Of a DNA stretch of 64,000 nt, positions 9,674 to 18,398 are shown piece by piece. The notes under the pieces are model-generated. The model did no database searches. It worked only from the letters and a program-made list of their open reading frames with translations, and was not told the origin of the DNA. Each line of letters starts with the position of its first letter. Positions within the stretch are counted from its first letter, which is position 1. Origin of the DNA: Xenorhabdus beddingii (lineage in GTDB: Bacteria; Pseudomonadota; Gammaproteobacteria; Enterobacterales; Enterobacteriaceae); the NCBI RefSeq assembly GCF_002127545.1, contig NZ_MUBK01000015.1, positions 37,776 to 101,775 of the forward strand, given 5' to 3'. The position numbers and the translations under genes are program-made.

Positions 9674-10253
9674 AGGGTTATGTCATCCGTCATTTTCAGG
9701 GTTATCCCCGTCGTCTTTCACGTTGCCGCTTTGTTGGCCGGCATCTTGAAATCCCTTGGGTATAGAATGTTATCCTACTTATTCCTAACCATTTTTTAGC
9801 AAAATAACAACGAGGGAATGATATTACCATTTTCATGAAAAAATGTTGATATGACTTATCCTTATCTGAATACTTAAAACCTATTCCAATAAATTCTAAA
9901 ATTCATCATGCGCCCATATTTAATTTTTAATATTGCCGATTAAACTCATGGACAATCAATATTATTGATTTAATTTCAATAAAATAATCCCTGTATTTAT
10001 AACACCGCAAAGTAAAAACAAACCAATCACCCTACTAAAAAGAACGATCATCCAGGTTTCACCGAGTAAATATTTGGCCTTGTTCCTTTCGCGTAGAAGA
10101 ACTCAGACTATAATAAATATTATTCAGCCAATCAACACAAAAACATTTTCCAATTAAATATCATTAATCTTACATCATTAATGTTCAATTCATTCGACCC
10201 AAAAACTGAAATTAAAAAAACAAAATAAACCACACTCTTAAGGATATCAACTT
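9674..10253. other. AT-rich intergenic region before the oxidase pair
   Basis: After repeat copy A (9702-9764) this is about 490 bp of AT-rich DNA without a supportable reading frame. It must hold the syd promoter and the promoter of the first oxidase. It also marks the left edge of the insertion between syd and queF. Confidence 0.6.
9702..9764 (-). repeat. Dispersed ~61-bp palindromic repeat, copy A
   Basis: Copy A of an element found four times here (also 15934-15994, 27132-27192, 56207-56267). The consensus runs TATACCCAATGGATTTCAAG, then GCAGCCAACAAAGCGGCAAC, then TTGAAAGACGACGAGTATA; the ends are imperfect inverted repeats. This copy lies in reverse orientation just upstream of syd. Confidence 0.85.
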
Positions 10254-11951
10254 ATGAACACAGCAAATGCAAGAAAAAAAGAAAATACGCCATCCAGTAA
10301 AAATATCTTTACCCAATCGGTGAATGACTTAATCAACTTCCCTAAAGATGTAAAATGGGAATATCGAAACTTTAGCAATTGGTCACAGGAAATTAAAGTG
10401 GCTCAAGTCCCATGTTGCATACCCAACTCTGTTGATCAAGTGCTTGCCGTCGTCAATTGGGCCTGGAAACAAAAGTACAGAATAAGACCCATCGGGCAAT
10501 CACATAACTGGTCTCCTTTAATACTGAAACCGAAAGCGGATCCACCCAAGAATATTATGTTAATGGATTTACAACCACATTTTACTCAGATCCATATTGA
10601 ACATTCCTCTCCATTTTCCATCGTCAAGGCGCAAACAGGCGTACTGATGGAAGCCTTAATGAGCCAGATGGAAGAGCAAGGGCTTGGCTTTACCGCAACT
10701 CCGGCTCCCGGAGATTTAACCCTGGGGGGTGTTTTAGCCATTGGTGGGCATGGAACCGCCATTAAAGCTCGTGATGAAAAGAATGAGCCAGGCCACGTTT
10801 ATGGTTCCCTGAGCAATACTCTCCTGGCTCTCTCTGCCGTGGTGTGGGACGAAGACAGTAAGCAATATATCCTTAAGCATTTTCAGCGAACGGAATCAGA
10901 TTGTGCCCCCCTGCTCACTCATTTAGGAAGTGCCCTAATCCTGGAAGTGCAATTACAGGCAGGAAAAAATCAACGTATGCGGTGCGAGAGTTTTACCCAT
11001 ATTCCGGCCACTGAATTATTTGCCTTTTCACAAGACAAAGAAGGAGAAGATCAACAGAATGTGAGTCATTTTCTGGATAAAAATGGGCGGGTTGAAGTGA
11101 TTTTATTTCCATTTACAGAAAAACCCTGGCTAAAAGTCTGGAGCCTTGCCCCCGAAAAATCCCGCTCCAGCGAAGAAGTTACCCATCCTTATAACTACCC
11201 ATTTTCCGATAACGTCCCTGATTTTGTATCAAAATCACTCAAAACCATCCTGAATTGGCTTCCATCACTCACACCAACCCTCGGTAAAGCCCAATATCAC
11301 TATATAAAAATTTGTTTATGCTTTTTTAGAAAAGATATCTGGGGTTGGAGTAAAAACCTGTTGCTGTATGTCAAACCCACCACACTGCGTGTGACTGCAA
11401 ATGGTTATGCGGTCTTGACACGCCGCGCTGATATTCAACGAGTCCTGAGTGTATTTCATACTCAATGGCTAACTTTGTTGAAAGAATTTACAGCGGACGG
11501 AAAATACCCCATCAACGGCCCTCTCGAGGTGAGAGTGACCGGATTGGATGTTCCCTCTGAGGTAACGCATGAAGGTGCCAGCGTTCCCAGCCTGTCCCCT
11601 CTTCGTCCCCGACCCGATAAGCCTGAGTGGGATGTTGCTGTTTGGATCGATATATTAACCTTTCCGGGAACGAAATATGCCACTGAATTTCTCCATAAAT
11701 TTGAGCAATGGTTATTTAAACAATTTAATGGCGACTATGCATCAGCCCGCGTTGAATGGAGCAAAGGTTGGGCATACAGTAAAAATGCAGCATGGGAACA
11801 TGAAGAAGTACTGACAAAAATCATTCCTTCCTCATTCAATGAGGGTCAGCCTACGACTAATAATTGGGCTTCTACCGTTTCTTTACTGAATAAATACGAT
11901 CCCTATCACCTATTTAGAACACCATTATTAGATAAATTATTTTCCGTTTAA
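10254..11951 (+). CDS. FAD-dependent oxidase, class II cholesterol-oxidase-like (copy 1)
   Basis: A 565-residue VAO-family flavoprotein. The FAD-binding (PCMH) domain spans about residues 50-245: IGQSHNWSP with His84, equivalent to the covalent FAD His of class II cholesterol oxidase, then TPAPGDLTLGGVLAIGGHGTA (His166). The rest resembles the cholesterol-oxidase substrate-binding domain. No signal peptide is seen, so a cytoplasmic or non-classically exported enzyme is likely; the true substrate (sterol or another alcohol) cannot be told. AGGATATCAACTT precedes the ATG. A close paralogue follows 231 bp downstream, and both sit in an insertion between syd and queF. Confidence 0.85.
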   Translation: MNTANARKKENTPSSKNIFTQSVNDLINFPKDVKWEYRNFSNWSQEIKVAQVPCCIPNSVDQVLAVVNWAWKQKYRIRPIGQSHNWSPLILKPKADPPKNIMLMDLQPHFTQIHIEHSSPFSIVKAQTGVLMEALMSQMEEQGLGFTATPAPGDLTLGGVLAIGGHGTAIKARDEKNEPGHVYGSLSNTLLALSAVVWDEDSKQYILKHFQRTESDCAPLLTHLGSALILEVQLQAGKNQRMRCESFTHIPATELFAFSQDKEGEDQQNVSHFLDKNGRVEVILFPFTEKPWLKVWSLAPEKSRSSEEVTHPYNYPFSDNVPDFVSKSLKTILNWLPSLTPTLGKAQYHYIKICLCFFRKDIWGWSKNLLLYVKPTTLRVTANGYAVLTRRADIQRVLSVFHTQWLTLLKEFTADGKYPINGPLEVRVTGLDVPSEVTHEGASVPSLSPLRPRPDKPEWDVAVWIDILTFPGTKYATEFLHKFEQWLFKQFNGDYASARVEWSKGWAYSKNAAWEHEEVLTKIIPSSFNEGQPTTNNWASTVSLLNKYDPYHLFRTPLLDKLFSV

Positions 11952-12024
11952 AATCATTCTGATAAATAGTAGGTATATTTTATATTTACTATTTATCAAA
12001 TAATATTAGTAGCATCTTAATTAA

Positions 12025-12120
12025 ATGTTCGGCGACCTTTTTGATTTCTGCAACAAACGATCCATTAACAAACGATCCATCACCAGACAATCCATTACCA
12101 AACAACGCATCAATAAATAG
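12025..12120 (+). repeat. Four tandem 15-bp repeats inside a 31-codon micro-ORF
   Basis: Bases 12052-12111 are four imperfect 15-bp units (AACAAACGATCCATT, AACAAACGATCCATC, ACCAGACAATCCATT, ACCAAACAACGCATC). They lie in frame within an ATG-to-TAG frame starting MFGDLFDFC followed by pentapeptides such as NKRSI. No ribosome site is apparent, so coding is doubtful. Confidence 0.5.
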
Positions 12121-12182
12121 ATTTAATTTCAAATTTGTATTAAAACCTTAATTCCCATAAAAAAACATTAAGGCAACGAATA

Positions 12183-13874
12183 ATGCATTCACCTAATTCC
12201 ATTCTGGAAGATCCTAATTACTCACAAGAAGATATAATTACTGAACCAAAATATGACTTACCAAACTTTCCCCAAAATATAATATGGAAAAATTTAAATT
12301 TTAAAAATTGGTCAGGAGAAATTCAGGTTCATAACGTGCCATGCTGTATACCACGTTCTGTTGAAGACGTTATTGCCGTCGTCAACTGGGCATGGCAGGC
12401 GAACTATAAGCTAAGGGCAGTAGGGCAATCTCATAACTGGTCACCCTTGATATTGGCATCTGGGCAAGATGGCAAAAATCGCATTATGCTGATGGATCTC
12501 TCTGCACATTTCACTCACGTCAATATTGAGCATCGCGCTCAATTTTCTATCGTTACCGCACAAACGGGCATCCTGATGGAGTCGCTGATGACACAAATGG
12601 AGGAGCAGCATCTTGGCTTCACCGCAACGCCCGCTCCCGGTGATTTAACATTAGGAGGCGTTCTCGCCATCGGCGGGCATGGCAGCGCCATTCAAGCACA
12701 AGGTGAAACGCCACTTCCCGGACACACATACGGCTCTCTGAGTAATGCGATATTATCCCTGTCTGCTGTTGTGTGGGATACCGCAAGCCAGCAATATACG
12801 ATTAAACGTTTTGAACGCAGTGATCCCAACTGTGCACCACTATTGACGCATCTGGGCGGCTCCCTGATTTTAGAAGTTCAGCTTCAGGCGGGTAAAAATC
12901 AACGCTTGCGGTGTCAGAGTTTCACCAACATACCTGCGGCTGAATTATTTGCTTATTCCGAATCTTCAGAAAATAGTCGAACCTTGAGCCACTTTCTCGA
13001 TAAAAGCGGTCGGGCTGAGATCATTCTATTTCCCTTTACCAGTATCCCGTGGCTAAAAGTCTGGAGTGTGGAACCCACCAAGCCGCCCTCCAGTACAGAA
13101 GTTAAAACGCCCTATAACTATCCATTTTCCGATAATATTTCACCCGCCATATCCGATATTATCGACAACATTCTTACCCACTTTCCGGCCATAACGCCCT
13201 TGGTCGGCGAGATGCAATATCAACTGTCACATACCGCCTTACAAGGTAATGGGAGCGATATTTGGGGTTGGAGTAAAAATGTGTTGTTGTACGTGAAACC
13301 AACAACATTGCGTGTTACCGCAAATGGTTATGCGGTCTTAACGCGCCGTGCCGATATTCAACGTGTTCTGAATAAATTTTATACCGAATGGCAAAAATTA
13401 ATGCGTGAATTTTCCCGTCAGGGGCAATATCCCATCAACGGCCCTATCGAAGTCAGAGTCACTGGATTAGATGATCCTGCGGAAGTTATGCACGAAAGGG
13501 CGGTCGCGCCCAGCCTATCAGCCATTCGTCCCCGTTTGGATCAACCAGAATGGGATGTCGCGGTTTGGCTTGATGTTTTAACCTTTCCAGAAACACCCCA
13601 TGCCATTGAATTCTGCCGTCAATTTGAACAATGGCTCTTCAACGAATTTGACGGCTCTTATGCCTCAGCGCGTGTTGAATGGAGTAAAGGTTGGGCTTAT
13701 GGCTCCCATGTTGCATGGGAAAATAAGCATGTTTTAACCAAAATCATTCCCGCTTCATTGACGGATGGACTGACTGCTGACAATAATTGGGATTCAACGA
13801 TGGCTGCATTGCAGGAATATGACCCACATCACATATTTAGGTCGCCATTATTAGATAAATTGTTTTCCAAATAA
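12183..13874 (+). CDS. FAD-dependent oxidase, class II cholesterol-oxidase-like (copy 2)
   Basis: A 563-residue paralogue of the preceding gene, nearly collinear, with His84 in VGQSHNWSP and the same TPAPGDLTLGGVLAIGGHG segment. The C-terminal halves share long near-identical blocks (for example VRVTGLD and SARVEWSKGWAY). The N-terminal ~40 residues and the region around 320-350 differ most. AAGGCAACGAATA precedes the ATG. The pair is a tandem duplication; the divergence suggests both copies are retained for function rather than being a recent accident. Substrate unknown. Confidence 0.85.
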   Translation: MHSPNSILEDPNYSQEDIITEPKYDLPNFPQNIIWKNLNFKNWSGEIQVHNVPCCIPRSVEDVIAVVNWAWQANYKLRAVGQSHNWSPLILASGQDGKNRIMLMDLSAHFTHVNIEHRAQFSIVTAQTGILMESLMTQMEEQHLGFTATPAPGDLTLGGVLAIGGHGSAIQAQGETPLPGHTYGSLSNAILSLSAVVWDTASQQYTIKRFERSDPNCAPLLTHLGGSLILEVQLQAGKNQRLRCQSFTNIPAAELFAYSESSENSRTLSHFLDKSGRAEIILFPFTSIPWLKVWSVEPTKPPSSTEVKTPYNYPFSDNISPAISDIIDNILTHFPAITPLVGEMQYQLSHTALQGNGSDIWGWSKNVLLYVKPTTLRVTANGYAVLTRRADIQRVLNKFYTEWQKLMREFSRQGQYPINGPIEVRVTGLDDPAEVMHERAVAPSLSAIRPRLDQPEWDVAVWLDVLTFPETPHAIEFCRQFEQWLFNEFDGSYASARVEWSKGWAYGSHVAWENKHVLTKIIPASLTDGLTADNNWDSTMAALQEYDPHHIFRSPLLDKLFSK

Positions 13875-13945
13875 ACTTAACAAATAGTAGATATATCGTT
13901 ATATCGACTCTCCATTAAATGAAATCTAAAAATTGTAGGACACTT

Positions 13946-13974
13946 CCTTACTCCCCGTACTACGGGGAGTAAGG
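13946..13974. terminator. Perfect 14-bp inverted repeat after oxidase copy 2
   Basis: CCTTACTCCCCGTA (13946-13959) pairs with 13961-13974 around a single central base. The GC-rich core suggests a terminator, or a protein-binding palindrome, between the oxidase and the YopJ-like gene; a T-run is lacking. Confidence 0.5.
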
Positions 13975-14032
13975 GATCTTCGGAATTTTCGCGCATCACT
14001 ATTATGAAAATTTATTTAAACAGGAAAATCAA

Positions 14033-14968
14033 ATGAATAGAGAAAACTTAAAAGAATACATAAAAGAAATTGAACGACAAAAGCAAAACAACTCACAATT
14101 TAATAATATTTTTCTCGATCAACACAACACCAAGAGTATATTAAGGTATTTTAATGTAAAATATCACTCCATGAATGCGCATGAACAATTTATTGATAAT
14201 ATAGGTGATTTTATTGAAAATGCATTAGATGTATCGCCTAATCAGCATAAACGGTATATCATCAAAACAGATACAGCAGGAACGGGGGTTCATTTTGCCG
14301 CAGCAAATGTTTTTAAAGATATAAAAAATAATGTTTCTATTATATTTGTGGACCCAAGCCTTGGGGAAAACATATTCATTCCATTTCAACTCAAGTACTC
14401 CGAAAAGAGAAAAAAACATAATGATAAGTTAAAAACCCTCTATATTTACAGTCAAATACAAAATAGCCCCGCAGACTGCTTGCTTTTTTGCTTACATTTT
14501 ATAAAAAAAATGCACAAGTATTCTCAGCACTTCACGGAAATTCACAGAAATATTTTTAATAATGCAATAACATTTATCAACGAATATAATAAATATTATT
14601 CTCCCCGACCACGAGAAAAATTATTATCTGATGAGATATGTGTAGAATATCAAGTGGTATGTTTCGATCAAGCCATCAAATTATTACCCATCGATTTCTT
14701 CAAGCATTCACATTCAATGAAACCGATTCATGCCTATTTACAGCACCATCCAAGCAAAAACGCAATAACAGTCAATAAAAAAGGAGAAACCCTGGAAGCA
14801 CGATATCAATCCCATATTGTTACGCGTAATATTGATGGTAAACAACGGACATACAGTAAATCCATTGAAGAAAAAAGGCTCAGCCTTGCAAAGGCGGCTC
14901 TCATTACAGAAACAGAAAAAGAAAGGCAGATGGCTATGGCTCTACTCTGGCTTGAGGAAAGCAACTAA
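14033..14968 (+). CDS. YopJ-family Ser/Thr/Lys acetyltransferase effector
   Basis: The 311-residue protein has the YopJ/AvrRxv triad arrangement: His87 in GTGVHFAAANVF, Asp107 in IIFVDPSL (19 residues later, where YopJ has Glu with the same spacing), and Cys149 in NSPADCLLFCLHF (42 residues later; 44 in YopJ). YopJ enzymes acetylate host kinases and are activated by inositol hexakisphosphate. The C-terminal ~60 residues are basic. AT-rich and Asn/Lys-rich, it is probably acquired. AACAGGAAAATCAA precedes the ATG. A role as an effector against insect or amoeba hosts is inferred; no type III apparatus is in view, so the delivery route is unknown. Confidence 0.82.
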   Translation: MNRENLKEYIKEIERQKQNNSQFNNIFLDQHNTKSILRYFNVKYHSMNAHEQFIDNIGDFIENALDVSPNQHKRYIIKTDTAGTGVHFAAANVFKDIKNNVSIIFVDPSLGENIFIPFQLKYSEKRKKHNDKLKTLYIYSQIQNSPADCLLFCLHFIKKMHKYSQHFTEIHRNIFNNAITFINEYNKYYSPRPREKLLSDEICVEYQVVCFDQAIKLLPIDFFKHSHSMKPIHAYLQHHPSKNAITVNKKGETLEARYQSHIVTRNIDGKQRTYSKSIEEKRLSLAKAALITETEKERQMAMALLWLEESN

Positions 14969-14995
14969 TAATGCACAATAAAAATACGAACCGTT

Positions 14996-15058
14996 AGGAT
15001 TCCTTGGTACACTACAGACTACCCTACAGTCGAACGTTTTTCAGTTTTAAGGAATCCT
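14996..15058 (+). promoter_or_regulatory. Inverted repeat covering the queF ribosome site
   Basis: AGGATTCCTT (14996-15005) is perfectly complementary to AAGGAATCCT (15049-15058). The right arm contains the queF Shine-Dalgarno AAGGA, 10 bases before the ATG at 15064. Pairing would hide the ribosome site. Control by this structure is inferred, and I do not match it to a known preQ1 riboswitch. Confidence 0.4.
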
Positions 15059-15063
15059 CATTC

Positions 15064-15909
15064 ATGCCTTTATATCAGGATAGTCAGGCTCTTTCCCAAC
15101 TCACGTTAGGTAAACCCACCCCCTACCGCGATCACTATGATCCCACTTTATTGCAAGCCGTTCCCCGCAGTATGAATCGTGAACCGCTTGGGCTATATCC
15201 GGAAAATCTCCCTTTTCACGGTGCAGATATCTGGACCCTGTACGAACTCTCCTGGCTCAACGCACGTGGCGTCCCTCAAGTTGCCATCGGTCATGTCAGC
15301 TTAGATGCAGCCAGTGAAAACCTGATCGAATCAAAAAGTTTTAAGCTCTATCTGAACAGTTTTAACCAAACTCGTTTTGCTGATTGGGAAACCGTGCAAA
15401 AAACCCTGCAAAAGGATTTATCCGCTTGTGCCAAGGGTGATATTGAGGTCGTTTTACAGCCCCTCCATGATTTCAGTCAGCAGCCGATTGCCGAGTTTGA
15501 TGGAAAATGCATCGATAATCAGGATATTGAAATTGATGATTATCAATTCAATCGCGATTATCTTAACCATGCAGCAACTGGCCCTGTCATTGAAGAAACT
15601 TTAGTCAGCCATTTACTCAAATCGAACTGTCTGATCACTCATCAGCCTGACTGGGGATCTGTCATGATCCGCTATAAAGGCCCCGGTATCGATCAGGAAA
15701 AGTTATTGCGCTACTTAGTTTCTTTCCGTCATCACAATGAGTTTCATGAACAATGTGTTGAACGTATTTTCAATGACTTAATGACGTTATGTGCGCCGGA
15801 AAAACTCTCTGTTTATGCCCGTTATACCCGTCGGGGAGGACTGGATATCAATCCGTGGCGCAGTAATGAACCATTTGTCCCAACGATAGGCCGACTAGCC
15901 CGTCAATAA
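15064..15909 (+). CDS. queF: NADPH-dependent 7-cyano-7-deazaguanine reductase QueF
   Basis: QueF reduces preQ0 to preQ1 in queuosine biosynthesis. It is the long, YqcD-type form (281 residues) with two tunnelling-fold halves. The NADPH-side motif [15 protein letters not shown] lies near residues 89-103, and a C-terminal FHEQCVERI supplies the substrate Glu. The catalytic Cys is in the [16 protein letters not shown] segment and the catalytic Asp follows it. I start at 15064 ([10 protein letters not shown]) with SD AAGGA; the frame is open 20 codons further but the homology starts here. Confidence 0.96.
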   Translation: MPLYQDSQALSQLTLGKPTPYRDHYDPTLLQAVPRSMNREPLGLYPENLPFHGADIWTLYELSWLNARGVPQVAIGHVSLDAASENLIESKSFKLYLNSFNQTRFADWETVQKTLQKDLSACAKGDIEVVLQPLHDFSQQPIAEFDGKCIDNQDIEIDDYQFNRDYLNHAATGPVIEETLVSHLLKSNCLITHQPDWGSVMIRYKGPGIDQEKLLRYLVSFRHHNEFHEQCVERIFNDLMTLCAPEKLSVYARYTRRGGLDINPWRSNEPFVPTIGRLARQ

Positions 15910-15933
15910 TCGATTAACCTGATTAGAGACAAA

Positions 15934-15994
15934 TATACCCAATGGATTTCAAGATGCAGCCAACAAAGCGGCAACTTGAAAGACGACGAGTATA
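15934..15994 (+). repeat. Dispersed ~61-bp palindromic repeat, copy B
   Basis: The best-formed copy, starting TATACCCAATGGATTTCAAG and ending AAAGACGACGAGTATA, between queF and ppnN in forward orientation. See copies at 9702, 27132 and 56207. Confidence 0.88.
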
Positions 15995-16033
15995 AATCAT
16001 TGAGGCCCCCCTAAAGGGCAAAAGGAGTCATTC

Positions 16034-17401
16034 TTGATTACACATGTCAATCCATTAGGATCAATGGATTTACTCTCTCAGCTTGAAGTAGATACGCTTA
16101 AGCGTACCGCAAGCAGTGATTTATACCGCCTTTTTCGTAACTGTTCACTGGCGGTTCTTAATTCCGGAAGTCAAACCGATAACTGTAAAGAATTACTGTC
16201 AAAATATGAAGATTTTGATATCAACGTATTGCGCAGAGAACGCGGAGTAAAACTGGAACTGATCAACCCGCCAGAAGACGCTTTTGTTGACGGTAAAATT
16301 ATCCGCTCCTTGCAGGCAAACCTGTTCGCGGTGTTACGGGATATTTTGTTCGTTCACGCGCAAATTACCCATGCGCAGAAAGCACACAATTTAAACATGG
16401 AAAATGGTATGCATATTACCAGCACCATTTTCTCTATTCTGCGCAACGCCAAAGCACTGCATATTGCAGAAGACCCTAATATGATTGTTTGTTGGGGCGG
16501 TCACTCCATCAATGCAAAAGAGTATTTGTATGGACGTAAGGTAGGCAGTGAGCTGGGATTGCGCGAACTGAATATCTGCACGGGCTGTGGCCCCGGTGCC
16601 ATGGAAGCGCCAATGAAAGGAGCCGCAGTAGGACATGCCCAGCAGAATTATAAAAACAGTCGTTTCGTCGGTATTACAGAGCCTTCCATTATCGCGGCAG
16701 AGCCACCCAACCCGCTGGTGAATGAGCTGATCATCATGCCTGACATCGAAAAACGTCTGGAAGCGTTTGTCCGCATTGCCCACGGTATCATTATCTTCCC
16801 CGGTGGCGTGGGAACAGCAGAAGAACTCCTGTATTTACTGGCTATCCTGATGAACCCTGAAAACAAAGATCAAGTTTTGCCATTGGTCTTGACCGGTCCC
16901 AAAGAGAGTGCCGATTACTTCCGGGTGCTGGATGAATTTATCGTTAATACTCTGGGAAAATCGGCTCGTCATTACTACCACATTATTGTGGATGCGCCAT
17001 CAGAAGTCGCGCGTATCATGAAAAAGGCCATGCCAAGCGTCAAAGAAAATCGCCTCTCCAGCGGAGATGCCTATAGCTTCAACTGGTCATTGAAAATCAG
17101 CCACGATTTACAATCCCCATTCAATCCGTCCCATAGCAACATGGCCAACCTGAATTTACATCCAAATCAGCCACCTGAAAAACTCGCATCAGCCCTGCGG
17201 CGCGCGTTTTCCGGCATTGTGGCAGGTAATGTAAAAGAGGTCGGTATTCATGCCATAGAAAAATACGGGGCATTCAAGATCCACGGTAATGCTGACATCA
17301 TGCACCACATGGATCATTTGTTAGAGGATTTTGTGGAGCAAGATCGCATGAAACTCCCCGGAGGGACTGCTTATGAGCCATGCTATGAGATAATCAAATA
17401 A
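16034..17401 (+). CDS. ppnN: Pyrimidine/purine nucleotide 5'-monophosphate nucleosidase PpnN
   Basis: PpnN (YgdH) splits nucleoside 5'-monophosphates into base and ribose phosphate and is stimulated by (p)ppGpp. The 455-residue protein has the LOG/lysine-decarboxylase-like motif [12 protein letters not shown] near residue 257 and the [16 protein letters not shown] nucleotide-binding segment near 180. The start is a TTG at 16034 with SD AAAGGAG 7-8 bases upstream; E. coli ygdH also begins MITH. It lies downstream of queF as in E. coli. Confidence 0.96.
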   Translation: MITHVNPLGSMDLLSQLEVDTLKRTASSDLYRLFRNCSLAVLNSGSQTDNCKELLSKYEDFDINVLRRERGVKLELINPPEDAFVDGKIIRSLQANLFAVLRDILFVHAQITHAQKAHNLNMENGMHITSTIFSILRNAKALHIAEDPNMIVCWGGHSINAKEYLYGRKVGSELGLRELNICTGCGPGAMEAPMKGAAVGHAQQNYKNSRFVGITEPSIIAAEPPNPLVNELIIMPDIEKRLEAFVRIAHGIIIFPGGVGTAEELLYLLAILMNPENKDQVLPLVLTGPKESADYFRVLDEFIVNTLGKSARHYYHIIVDAPSEVARIMKKAMPSVKENRLSSGDAYSFNWSLKISHDLQSPFNPSHSNMANLNLHPNQPPEKLASALRRAFSGIVAGNVKEVGIHAIEKYGAFKIHGNADIMHHMDHLLEDFVEQDRMKLPGGTAYEPCYEIIK

Positions 17402-17471
17402 ATCGCGGATACCTTTTCTCTTCAATATTCAATGAGGCTGGTGCCAGGGAATAAATCCAAGGATGGAGTAA

Positions 17472-18236
17472 ATGATCATGATACACCTTTTAATTGTAGA
17501 CGCCTTAAACCTGATTCGACGCATCCATGCCGTACAGGGAAGCCCTTGCGTTCCCGCCTGCGAACATGCGCTCAAACAGTTAGTCACCCACGCATCACCG
17601 ACTCATGCCGTTGCCGTATTTGACGAAGATGATCGCAGCCATAGCTGGCGCCATCAGCTTTTCCCCGATTACAAAGCGGGCCGTTCTGCCATGCCGGAAA
17701 ACTTACAACAGGAAATGCCATTGATTAAGCAGGCATTCAATGAACTCGGCGTAGCCTGCTGGCATCAACAGGGGCATGAAGCGGATGATTTAGCCGCAAC
17801 CCTGGCCACTAAAGTCGCCAATAACGGGCATCGTGTGACGATTGTTTCAACAGATAAAGGCTATTGCCAGCTTCTTTCCCCCAATATCCAAATTCGTGAT
17901 TACTTCCAAAAACGCTGGTTGGACTTGCCTTTTATCCAGCAGGAATTTGGCGTTCCTCCTGAAAGGCTTCCCGATTATTGGGGATTGGCAGGTATCAGTA
18001 GCAGTAAAATTCCCGGCGTTCAGGGCATTGGCCCAAAAACTGCCGCCATGCTGCTACAACAAACGGGTTCGCTGGATAATTTATTTCAGGATCTGGAAAC
18101 TTTGCCGGATAAATGGCGCAAAAAATTGGCATCTCAAAAAGAAATCGCTTATATCAGCCGTGAAATTGCTTCATTAAGAACCGACTTGTTATTACAGGGT
18201 AATTTGCAGCAACTTAGATTAGGTTATGTTCGGTAG
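17472..18236 (+). CDS. xni: Flap-endonuclease-like protein Xni (ExoIX)
   Basis: Xni (YgdG) is related to the 5'-nuclease domain of DNA polymerase I and acts on flap DNA. The 254 residues include [31 protein letters not shown], the acidic [11 protein letters not shown] motif and the helix-hairpin-helix [21 protein letters not shown]. Two in-frame ATGs exist (17472 and 17478); GGAG at 17465-17468 is better spaced for the second, which gives [11 protein letters not shown]. It follows ppnN as in other enterobacteria; sdaC, often next, is replaced here by the protease cluster. Confidence 0.95.
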   Translation: MIMIHLLIVDALNLIRRIHAVQGSPCVPACEHALKQLVTHASPTHAVAVFDEDDRSHSWRHQLFPDYKAGRSAMPENLQQEMPLIKQAFNELGVACWHQQGHEADDLAATLATKVANNGHRVTIVSTDKGYCQLLSPNIQIRDYFQKRWLDLPFIQQEFGVPPERLPDYWGLAGISSSKIPGVQGIGPKTAAMLLQQTGSLDNLFQDLETLPDKWRKKLASQKEIAYISREIASLRTDLLLQGNLQQLRLGYVR

Positions 18237-18266
18237 ATTTCAAATTATCCCAGAGGGTAAGGAAAT

Positions 18267-18307
18267 AACTCCCCCAATCACCGCTCGTTTATGGCATTGG
18301 GGGAGTT
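18267..18307. terminator. Stem-loop between convergent xni and the second serralysin
   Basis: A perfect 12-bp stem, AACTCCCCCAAT (18267-18278) with 18296-18307, and a 17-base loop lies between convergent genes. It has no T-run but sits where a shared terminator is expected. Confidence 0.5.
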
Positions 18308-18398
18308 AAGCAGCAGGGTATAAGTACAGCCAGCACAAAAGCAACGTGTAAAATGAAATACAGTGGTAAAACGCAATGATAAAATACGTTCACGTAAA

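Noticed and set aside
14996..15058. preQ1 riboswitch ahead of queF
   Set aside because: I could not match class I or II consensus elements; only the simple inverted repeat is supported.
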